This document shows positions 39,601-49,870 of a stretch of 64,000 nucleotides of DNA, in pieces. Origin of the DNA: Rotaria macrura (taxonomy: Eukaryota > Rotifera > Eurotatoria > Philodinida > Philodinidae); the NCBI GenBank assembly GCA_900239685.1, contig OENT01000383.1, forward strand, positions 60,686 through 124,685, read 5' to 3'. Made by a program: the position numbers and the translations under genes. The notes beneath the pieces are model-generated. The model made no database searches. It saw only the letters and a list, made by a program, of their open reading frames with translations, and was not told the DNA's origin. The stretch's first letter is position 1, and each line of letters begins with the position of its first letter.

Positions 39601-39748
39601 GTAGACCTTTTGTTAAAGTCAATTAACTGTAATCTCTATCGTTCATGTACACTGCAAGTTCGATTAATTGAAATTAAAACATACAATATACGTTTGCTAT
39701 TTGGCCATAACACTCGTAATATTCTATGTTCTTGCTGTATCGATTTAC
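36671..39748. other. gene-poor stretch between copies B and C
   Basis: About 3 kb without a supported exon. Short frames at 38623-38823 (-) and 39386-39574 (+) show no family similarity. Composition is mixed, with a G/C-richer segment around 38340-38530 that may be old repeat sequence, but I found no clear ends for it. Confidence 0.4.
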
Positions 39749-40477
39749 ATTGAAAACGCCGAAAGAAAAAATGCCGATCATATAATATGCCGAAACTTCT
39801 GAGATACCGTTATTGACCAATATTGATTTTCTTTCCTATCATATTTCTCGTGTTTTTTTCTCTCGCAATTTCTTTTATAGTTCCGTTGTTTAGCTTATAC
39901 TTGGCCTCCAATTAAGCGTGGTCCGCACTGGAGAAGTTAATACTTTATTAACAAAACGGATTGGCTGAAAAGTCAATGCACTTTTCAAAGAAGCTGTATT
40001 AACGTTACTACAGTTTTCAGAACTGTATCAAAGTTAATGAACCGATGAATATCCAATTCGATGTATACGAAATAAAATGACATATTTTCTTATTGATAGC
40101 GCTTATATGATCGAGCAATACGAAACAATACTTTATCTTAAAAGCTTGAATTCTGATTGATGTATTAACTTTCAAGTGTAGACACGCATAAACTTTAATA
40201 CTGTCTTATTTTTCTAGTAAAGATGGGGTCTTACTCATTGCAGGAGTGAACATTCTAGAATATGGAATAGACACAGAATAAAACGGAAACGAAAACAAAT
40301 TGAGATTAATCCCAGACATCTGGACCTATTGAAAATCATTCATATTTAAAATAGTTGTTAGCCCTTATGAACAAACGTATTTTTCCTTTTTTTCGATAAA
40401 ATAAAACCAATATTTTATATTTTTCATCTACCGTCATTTTTCACTGATTCGACATTTTTTCTTTCGGCGTTTTCAAT
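39749..40477. mobile_element. MITE-like DNA transposon with 29-bp terminal inverted repeats
   Basis: The left end 39749-39777 begins attgaaaacgccgaaagaaa, and its reverse complement stands at 40449-40477 with 28 of 29 bases equal. The 729-bp element has no open frame worth naming, so it is non-autonomous. The sequence just inside the repeats differs between the ends, and the flanks show no obvious long target-site duplication. Near-identity of the ends suggests a younger insertion than the element at 5851-7012. Confidence 0.75.
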
Positions 40478-41181
40478 ACATACTGCTATATCATGGTATA
40501 AGTTTAATAATCTTCATCAAAAATCTCTTGTTTATGCTACCGCAATCGTCTTTGAAGATCAAAAACTGCAATGCTCGACCCGTATTCGTTTCTCCAAGGA
40601 AACCAATTATGACGCTATTGTTCAACTCATTGCTTGTTTTCATTAATAAATTTTTAATTGTTTCCTATCGTTTAGAGAATTGCTTCTAAATCATACTTTC
40701 TTGGTCACTAGTGTTGTATATAGATCAGGAACGAGTAGCTTTGAGAAGATGTTTATCTTGTAATGAATAGTGACACTGTCATGAACAATATCTTTCTCTG
40801 TTCTTATAATTTTCTGAATGTACATATTCTTATACTATTGGATATATGTGTAAAGAAACTATCTGCATCGAACTCATTGATAGTGCTGTCTACTTCAGAA
40901 ATCGATTCATATCAGTATGAAAACGGCAGAAAACAAATTAATGTCCAGTAAAGTTTCTTCCCGACGAAAGAAGCGACGAATATGTTTACACAAACATCAT
41001 ATTGATGCTTTCTGTATCATTAGTCAACTCCGTTTTGAATCAAATAATAACTGCCATCACGTAGATAATATCATTTTCTTTGTCTAACTGTGTCTGAAAT
41101 ATTTAATAAAAGATAAAAATATCGAGTATTCTTTTTTGGTTTCGAGTGAAAAGCATAGTGTCCTGTATAGCGAGCTTGAAG
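40478..41181. other. spacer between the MITE and copy C
   Basis: No gene seen. It should contain the 3' UTR of copy C, which is read leftward. Confidence 0.4.
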
Positions 41182-42031
41182 TTAAAGTTTTATTCTCACG
41201 GGTTCCAAATTATCTTCATAATGTTCGTTAATATGTTGAAAACGATCATTATGTTCCATTTTTAATGGAAATATCATATGACATATTGGACATTTATCGA
41301 TTTCATGTTGATCTTTTAGATTGTCTTCTTTTGAATTGTTGTTGTTATTTTTGCTAGATTGAACATCATTAGCTGAAGGTAAAGTCAGCAATTGATTTGA
41401 ACTGTTGACAGAAAGGCTGAGATTGTAACAAGCAACAAGAGAATGATTTTCACACCAAAACTTACATTGTCTCATTTGAAGTCAATGATGTTGGCTTAAA
41501 ATCTCGGTCTTTATTTTGGCCAGTCTTGTCTTCTATTGGATCGGTTGGTTTCGATGGTTGATTTTCGGCACAATAACTATGGTCACATGGCACTGAATCT
41601 AATTTTTCCTTGTTTTTTCTTTCAATTTGCTCGGGGACAGTTATCACTTTTATGCATTGTATTTTACCATTGATAGAATCCAGCTGTGCTACTTGAATTT
41701 CTAATCGCCGACATTCGTTTCGTAGTTCTTCATATAATTGAAGGTTCTGCGCAGCATAATAAGCACGTGTGGTGTCAAGATTTTCTTCACGTTTTTCATC
41801 AAGTTTGAATCGTTGGCATTGATAATCATCTGTTAGTTTCAGAATCTCTTGGTCTGCACAAGTATTTATTTGTTGAATGACTGTTTCCCGCCATGTATTG
41901 ATCTGATTAACTTGTGCCATAAAATTTTCTTTCAGTAGTCCCCAATGCTGAAAAAATATTTCTCGAATTTCATTTTCAGCATTAGTACTATCAGCTGACC
42001 AGCGAGAAGGCTCAGCTAAAATATTGTTCAT
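41182..42031 (-). CDS. coiled-coil protein with C-terminal UBZ1-like zinc finger, copy C
   Basis: Minus-strand exons 41466-42031 and 41182-41416, joined in phase 2; 801 nt, 266 aa. Exon 1 is 566 nt, exactly as in copy B, and has the same core EIREIFFQHWGLLKENF and a coiled coil (KLDEKREENLDTTRAYY, then ECRRLEIQVAQLDS). Exon 2 begins at the acceptor at 41417-41418 (an alternative acceptor 12 bases further on would also keep phase), has an Asn run, and ends with CPICHMIFPLKM...HINEH (C-x2-C-x15-H-x3-H). It is head to head with the Roco gene at 335 bp, so the two may share a promoter. Confidence 0.85.
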
Positions 42032-42366
42032 AACTGAGCAGATATCTACAAACTTTCATAGATTTTATAATTGAGAAGGATTCATCCGTAAATTGTTTCT
42101 GTATATGTTTAAGTGTCTTCATCAGTTTTATATAAACTTTATTTAGAGTAAGTATGTTCACTTTCTATTTGTGGTTATTCACTCGCTTTCTCAAGTATAA
42201 GAGGAAAAAAAGAGGAAAAAATGAGCTTGAACCGTTGAAAAATAACTGAGAAGAAATTGATTCTTTTAAACAATGTGTTGCCGAGCAAATAAGTGAAAGA
42301 ATAGAGAATAACGACTTCGAACAACATTTTTTGTTTCTTGATTTCTTCATTCAAACATACATAATA
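42032..42366. promoter_or_regulatory. divergent promoter region of copy C and the Roco gene
   Basis: 335 bp separate two start codons that read outward. The minus-strand frame 42165-42350 in it is not supported as a gene. No specific factor site was identified. Confidence 0.45.
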
Positions 42367-45300
42367 ATGGCTAGTAGCAATCGTCGATCAAGTTTGTCTC
42401 CAAGTGAACAACAACGAACTAAAAGTCAATTATCTTATCGATCACATCGAACAACACCAAATATTAATTCAAATGAGGAAGATAATCAACGAGAAAAAAC
42501 ACCTTCACGTACATCAAGACTTAGTGGACGAGAAACAACTGCGAAACGTTCAGAGAGCTCAACTAGTAATCGATCACCAACTGCCGTATCACCAGTTTCG
42601 AGTGCATCGAAAAAGCCAAGATCTGGTGCCAAGACGCCTGCATCACCAACAACGAATCGTCGAGGGTCTTCGAAGAAAAAAAAACGACCAATTAGTGTAT
42701 GTGACACGGAAAGTCGACTATTATTAGAACCCAATGATTCTGTAAAGCAAAACTTATCTTCACAAGGTCTTTCTATTGTACCAGCAGATATTTTCGAGCG
42801 TAAGACTTTTATTGATGATTTTCAATGAAAATTAATATTCTATCTCGATTATATATTCATAGTTGTTACACTACGCCGATTAATTTTATCAAATAATAAT
42901 TTATCTGGTTTACCGCCATCAATAAATTCATTAGTCAATCTTGAATATTTGGATATATCACATAATCCATTAATAGTTACCAATGGCTACGATGACTATT
43001 CATGTTTTCCACGTGAATTTCAAAATTTAAAAAAGCTTCAAACATTACATTTAGCTGAATGTTCATTGAAATATATTCCCGTTGCTGTTTGGAGCGTAAT
43101 CAGTCTGGAAATACTTGATATTAGTAGAAATAAAGTTGGTTATCTTGTTAGCGATATTGGTAAATTCAAGATTTTTTATAAGATTTATTTTTCTTTGTTA
43201 AATTAGTTCACTTTTATTGGTAAACTAAGAAAGGGAAGAAATCGTTTATCTCGGGTTTTTAATGGTATATGTCATGAAAATTATTGTAGAGAATTTTACA
43301 TATTCTAAAATTTTTGCTAAATGTCTCATGAATGTGATAGATTTCTAATGTGTTTCGAATGGTTTTAAACAAGCGAAATGATATGTCAAAATTTCTTTTT
43401 TTTTCCTATTATAAACAGGTAATTTAGTCGATATTCGACATCTTCGATTATCTCACATGGATCTAGATACACTTCCACCTGATATTGGCTTTTGTAATAA
43501 ACTTGAAACAATGGATTTAACAGGCAATCCGATTGATAATTTACCTGAAACATTATTTGAATGTCGTCAATTATTTGAATTAAAAATAAATTTTAAAACA
43601 TTCTATAGATTACTTGATAGTTACATGTTACAATTAGTTGATGAAGGGAAAATTCGTTCGGAACATATACCACATGTTATATTTGAATTAGAGAGTTTAC
43701 GTGTGTTAGATTTAACTGATACGAAACTCAATTCCATACCAAGTGAAAATCTATTACTGAATCTTACTGAATTATATTTATCAAATAATTCATTTTTCGA
43801 TATACCAGAAACTATATGTTTAATAGAAAAACTAAAAGTACTTGACATGGCACATAATCGTGTTCCTGCTATACCAGAATATTTTGTTCAAATGAAACAA
43901 TTAGAAGTATTAAATTTCTCATACAATAAATTAACCGTACTTCCTAAGACTCTTGGTGAATTACCAGAATTGAAAAAACTGATTCTTCGTCAAAATAAAA
44001 TCGATAAAATTGAAACAGAATTCGCCAAAACTCAATCATTATTAGTGCTCGATTTATCTTACAATAGTTTAACCTATCTACCTGATGAACTATGTGAACT
44101 AAAACAATTAGAAACACTTGACTTACGATACAATAAACTTGAATGTCTTCCGGCATGTATTCGTCATTTGACTGGACTTAATTCAATGAATACATTTAAT
44201 GATAAATTTCAACGTGTTGGACTTCATGTTTTAGGCAATGCAATTACGAATCCGCCAGCTTACATATGGAAATCTACCAAGATTGATACACTATATAATT
44301 TTATCGAAAAGAAAGAAAAAAAACTTCTAAATAGTTTTTATCATCTGAAATTAATTTTAATCGGACCGAAAAATGTTGGTAAAACAACACTAGCAAAAAT
44401 TCTTCTTAAAAATCGAACTATAGGTTTAAATACACGTAGAACTATTGATATGTATGTTTCTGCGCTTCAACAAAAACATAAACATGATGATGAACGAGAC
44501 AGTACTCAGCAACAACAGAAAACATCAAATGATCCTTCATCATCGGGATTAACAGATCAATGGATTGAAAATCGTATATCAACGAGCGGTGATTATCTTT
44601 ATAGTCGGCATTTAAAAGTAAAACGTATAAATCCACCACCAATTAAAAGTTATCGACCTATGGAAACAATGAATTGTATCATTAATAAATCAACTCTCAT
44701 AACGAAGAATAATTTCTATTTTACAATCATCGATCTAACCAATGAACCGAGTTTTGAAATACTCTATCCATTAATATATGATGCCAAGGCTCTATATATA
44801 TTACCAGTTAATTTAACTATTTTATTGAATAGTATTCAATCCATGGCTAGTTTAGAAAATTCAAATGAGTACGTAGAGATCTAAAAATAATTCAAATAAT
44901 TGGAGTTCATGTTCTTTTATTTTGAATTCATAGAGATCAATCATCAAAAATAGATTTCGATGCATTAATAACAAATGATTGGCTAGATTATCACATAGTT
45001 CGTTATCTAGAAGCAATATCTGATCATAGTCAACAAGTATTTATTACGATTGTTGGTTTAATTGAGGATTCACAGATATCATCGAATGATCTGCAGCAAC
45101 AACAAAAACTTCTCGATGACATACGTTCGAAAGTGAATGCATATTTAAAGAATGCAAATGATCAAAGGGAAAATATCAATCTTTATTTTGAATATTTTCT
45201 CGAACCGATTCATATGAATGATGATTGTCGATCATCATTAATGATTGAGCAATTAGAAACAATTGCTCAAAATTGGAATTTTGTACATCACAAAGAAAAA

Positions 45301-46537
45301 CGACAGTTTATTAAGCAACGTTTTACTTTTCTAAAAGAAGATGCTTTAGTAATCAACTATAGTACTTGTTTGAAGAAATTTGAAGAACAAGAACCATTTT
45401 CATTAGTTTTGTCTGACGCTGAAGATGTCGAGGAAAATAAACAACTTATTGAAGAACTAAAATCCATGTCATTCGACGAGTGCCTAGATTATTTAACTGT
45501 ACTTGGAGATTTCTTTTGTTTTGGTGAAAAGTCTAATATGAGAATTCTTATTAAACCCTATCATTTATTAAATAAAATATTCTCGAGTACTCTATTTCGT
45601 CCGAATATTGAGGAATGGTTAAATTATGATGACAATATGGTATTTCGTTTTTCTGGCTATTATCCATCACAGAAAATATTCGATATTGATCGGCAACGTC
45701 TATTAAAACGTGGTGAATTTACATGGAATATGTTGAGTGTCTTATTTTATGAACAGAGTGATAACAGTATTGGCGTAACTGAACAAAATATATTTCATTA
45801 TTGTTATTTAATGGAACGATTGTATGTTGGTTATTTAAATCATTCAAATTTACGTCGTAAGAATCGACAAAAAAATTATCTTTTAATTTCTATTCCTCCT
45901 ATTTTGTCTACGTTTTTATCTAGAGCATGAATTTACAACAAGTTACTTTGTTTGTCCGTGGTTCATGAATGAGAAATGTACAACTATCGATTACATGAAT
46001 TATTTCAAATTACTTGAGCAAGAACGTCAATATGAATATCTTCGATGTGAACAAACCCGTCGTATAAAACAACAACAATTATGGTTTTCCGTAGATAATA
46101 AAGAAAATATTCCAAATGAAAATTCGACAGAAAATATTAAAGGAAGTCCAGCTCAAAAAGAAATCTATCAAAACCTTTCGATCACAACTCCAAATACACC
46201 GTTCATGGATCGAATACAAGTATTAGATTCTCAAGTAATAAATCAAGATTCTATACAAGTCTTGAAAATTTTAAATGGAAAATTCAATATTCTACCAAAT
46301 GGTTTTTATGAACGTTTATTAATTTGCCTACATTTTCTATTGTATGAACGACTCGATTATTATAATTTAACAATTGGAAGAACTATTGATAAAAATTTAA
46401 TTAAAATTGAACGATTCGATGAAAATAATCAAGTTCATCTTACTATTAATTATAATTTATTCGAAACTATACAAAGTATTCTTATATCTGATCTTTTCTC
46501 ATTCTATTCTACTAAGAATCTCCGAATAGAAACATAA
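42367..46537 (+). CDS. Roco protein (LRR-Roc-COR) without kinase, MFHAS1-like, five exons
   Basis: Large Ras-like GTPase of the Roco family. Exons 42367-42799, 42863-43159, 43419-44868, 44934-45856 and 45924-46537 join in phase; 3717 nt, 1238 aa. Order: a basic Ser/Thr/Arg-rich N-terminus (residues 1-125); about a dozen leucine-rich repeats (about 145-510; LEVLNFSYNKLTVLPKTLGE is typical); a Roc domain from about 550 with P-loop GPKNVGKTT at 559-567; a long insertion rich in Gln; a COR domain to the end (LGDFFCFGEKSNMRILI, then SYFVCPWFM). No kinase follows, so it resembles animal MFHAS1/ROCO1 rather than LRRK2. Switch II reads DLTNEP from residue 682 in place of DxxG, and the expected THxD region reads GLIED, so GTP hydrolysis may be impaired. 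A second in-frame Met at 42331 exists. AATAAA lies at 46609-46614. Confidence 0.9.
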
Positions 46538-46874
46538 GAAAACATAAGAAAAAACATTATTTTAATTTAATTTAATTTGCTTCATTCAAAACCTTTTTTG
46601 CATGTAAAAATAAAACAGAAACAACCAAGGAAAGAAATGAAATGAAAGAAAAATATTCGCTAAACAAGGACAATAAACAAAGGATTTAAACTACGCAGTA
46701 ATATTATAAACAGCTGAAATGAATGATTATAGGTTCTATATAAATGACTATGTATGTTTATATATATGTATATATATTTATGTATTAATGCATACATAAA
46801 TATTTCTAAAAATATATATGTACACACTTTTACTGAATTTTAATATTAAATACGACGAAAGAAAAAACAAATGA
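46538..46874. other. convergent 3' spacer between Roco and UBE2 genes
   Basis: 337 bp holding both 3' UTRs; a TA-rich stretch lies at about 46740-46830. Nothing else seen. Confidence 0.5.
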
Positions 46875-47554
46875 CTAGTCACGAGATGCTGGTGGTGTTG
46901 ATGTCGACGAAGTCGTTGCAACAATATTCTTTTTGTCGGTTGTTGATTTTCCATTATGAATATCATCATTCTCGTCACCTTCGACTAGTTGCTGGTCGAT
47001 ATATTCTCGTACACGTCGTTCGTAATCTCGACGATGATTTTGGTAGAGCATAGCGGCTTCAGAATTGGCCGGTGATGCTGGATTTGGATCCGTTAATAAT
47101 GAACGAATAGAAACAAGTAATGTTGATACATCTAAACTCGCACTCCAACGATGTTGTAATATATCAAGACAGATAGATCCGTCCATATCTATTAGAAATA
47201 TGCACAAACGGATTTGTGTCAAGATTTCAGACGTAGAAGAATAAAAACAAATAATCTCTTACATATATTGGGATGAAATACTTTTGTAACGAATTTTACA
47301 TCGGGTGGATGATTTGGATAATCTTGAGGAAACTTCATCGTTAAAACAAAACTTCCGTCTTCAAAAAGACTATCTTCCGGTCCATCTAATATCGCATTCC
47401 AATGGAATATATTATCTGAATTGACAGGTGCAGCATTAATTCCTTCTACTGGATTTTGTGTTAGGTCACGTAAATCTCGCATTAGACGACGTTGAGCTGT
47501 GATGGATGATGTTGTTGTCATCGGTGTACCCGACGATGAATTCGTGGTAGTCAT
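46875..47554 (-). CDS. UBE2B: RAD6/UBE2A-B-type ubiquitin-conjugating enzyme, two exons
   Basis: E2 enzyme that passes ubiquitin to substrates such as histone H2B and PCNA with RING partners (RAD18, BRE1). Minus-strand exons 47263-47554 and 46875-47188 join in phase (t plus at = Tyr); 606 nt, 201 aa. The UBC fold starts at residue 21 ([18 protein letters not shown]). HPN lies at 94-96 and the catalytic Cys at 104 in [31 protein letters not shown] and YERRV follow as in UBE2A/B. Differences from the animal enzymes (152 aa): about 16 extra Ser/Thr residues at the N-terminus and about 35 at the C-terminus ([12 protein letters not shown], then Ser/Thr-rich), a place where yeast Rad6 also has an acidic tail. 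The next Met, at residue 12, is an alternative start. Confidence 0.93.
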
Positions 47555-49619
47555 AATTTCAAATTAAAACAAAATAATATTGTAAAAAAATAATCTAGAA
47601 AAGTACGATAAATATACTATTTAATTTTATCACTAGAAGTTGAATACAGGATAAAAGTCACATGTTGAAGATTCGAAAAAAAGAGCAGACGAGAAACTGT
47701 CATTAGAATGGTGCAAAAGAGAAAAAAATGATATATTCGGACATTCAAGTGACGATGAGTGAAAATAGAATGCTTTCGCGTAGTTGTCATTGTACTCAAC
47801 GGCAAGCGTAAATAGACACATGATTGTCATTGGCGTCTAGAACATTCGATAGAAAAAACATTTTTTCAAATAATGACCAATCGACAAAGCAAAGATGTCG
47901 TTGAATATTTGCTAATACGGTGCATACTAAAGAACCAATAAGAGAAAGCTCGTAACTGAAATCGAAATGGAAGCATTAGTTCTTGCGATAACTATTCATC
48001 TATAAGCATGATTTAGGGTTCATTGTCAAAAATATTTCTTCTAAATTTATTTTATGTTACTCAATATAAATCATGACCAAAATGTAAATAATCATATAAG
48101 ATATATTCTATAAAATCTATATGTAGGAATATTTTTCCGTAAAATCCAATATTCTATAGAGTTGACAGTCACTTTTCAAGTAGGAATTACGACAAAAGAA
48201 AAGATGATCAGTTGTTAATTTTCACTACAAGACAGTGCGACACATATTTAAACTAATCATCATTCACCATCGAACTATTCAAATCGATAGCATCTACTAC
48301 TGGAGTTCGTGGAGCGATTACAATACTAATAAAAATTTTGAACAAATGAAGAAACATACTACACTGTACGAAACAGTTCAAGTGCACATATGCTACCCGT
48401 GAGAATGCTTTCATAAGAATAAAACAAACATGAGGTGTGACATTCAAACATTTACGGAAAATTCAAAAACAAAGAATTTACTGAAACCACACTTTTAAGT
48501 ACGTTTAGATAATCAGATTTGATGCATTCTATTATTGTATGTTTTATTGTGAATATCTCGAGAAAAGTAAAATACTTTTCGTCTGCTAAGCATAAAGGTC
48601 TATATGTCGATGATACTTGAACTTCGACATTCAGCTGTTTTGTGTGTATCAAATGTTCGGCTGAAGATCAAGCATCAAGAACTTGACTTATTTTTTTAGG
48701 CCGATGGGGCTTATTATTTATCGATCATTGCTAGTTTCAGTAAGATGTTTTTGAAGGCTTACAAATTATATCACTACGGTTGAGTTTTGTGAGGGTACAT
48801 ATATGCACTTGAGTTCCATAATATCTTTTTCAATAGTAATTGTTGTACCATTTCGTTTTACTTTATTAATCAGAATGTGTCTTTGGTGTAGTTTTATATT
48901 TCTTGCTTTTACTAAAGAGTATCTACTCATGCTAGAACGTAGAATAGAAGAAAAATATGATTGCTTTATTTGTGTAACTCTAACTTGAATAAAGGTCATG
49001 GAAAGGGGTGGCTTTTAGTTTTCAGGTTACTTATTCATCAGTGAACCAGTGTTGAAAAGGATAGCATTTGTGAGAAATAAGTTGAGCAATCAAATTTCGA
49101 CAATGAAAAGTGTTACCAAAACATAAGTACAACAACAATAAGAGCAAGTGTACGTAGTACTTTAAAACTAACTACAACTATCTTATATGATATGCATTTT
49201 CATACTTTACTAAATCAGATATGCACCGAATAACTACCAACTGATGAAGATAAAACGTTTGAATCTGATAATTTCACGAATATACGAAAATTTATTTTTA
49301 TATAAGTTAGTTATGTTTCTTATCTCTGGATAAAACGTCAATGTCTGTAAAAAAATATAATTATCCAATAAAAGAAATTGGCGAGATCCCATGCATACTG
49401 CACGACTGGCTTTCTTGTAAAGTTTCACGTCTATGCTTTAACCTTTATTGAATAATAGACAATTCGATGTTTCGCATGATATATAGATACATTACCCCCC
49501 TGTAGCCTGATACCATTGTAACCGATCCTAGAGTCTGCGAGAGCATTCTCAATCATGCGCAATGCATAGGGTCACTGAAAAGTCTAAAAAATCCCAGTAA
49601 CTGTGAGATCATTATAAGA
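47555..49619. other. intergenic sequence upstream of the UBE2 gene
   Basis: It contains the UBE2 promoter (the gene reads leftward). No exon was recognised in either strand; the open frames at 48253-48999 are short and unlike known proteins. Confidence 0.45.
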
Positions 49620-49870
49620 GGATCATAGAATATTCTAGATGACTTTCAACATTCTGAAAGTCTTCATATCTCTAGAACTTTCTAGGAACATAGCAGCGGA
49701 CTGATTCACCCTTTAATTTTTTACCTCAAACTTTGATCTTTGATGTGTCTGCGCAGTTCTCGGTGAAAGTTCGATAGAAATCTAGAAAGTTCCTGAACAT
49801 TCTAGAAACCTATATGTCGCACCGCATAAATCTGGTAAGCTCTAGGAAGTTCTAGATTCTTTAAATCTTC
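49620..49870. promoter_or_regulatory. cluster of heat-shock-element motifs
   Basis: HSF binds alternating GAA and TTC units two bases apart. At 49785-49807 five units alternate perfectly: GAA 49785, TTC 49790, GAA 49795, TTC 49800, GAA 49805. Weaker copies lie nearby: GAA-TTC-GAT at 49628-49640, GAA-TTC at 49675-49682 followed by GAA with one extra base, GAA-TTC at 49765-49772, and a compressed copy at 49846-49852. The segment also shows a loose tandem duplication about 150-160 bp apart (tctaggaa at 49681 and 49841; tctttgat at 49737 and 49887). No chaperone gene flanks it. The nearest gene is the UBE2 gene, 2.2 kb to the left and divergent from it. It may be an enhancer or a remnant of a repeat that carries HSF sites. 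Confidence 0.6.

Noticed and set aside
42404-42734. Frames of 107 codons (+) and 82 codons (-)
   Set aside because: Shadows of the basic N-terminus of the Roco gene in other frames.
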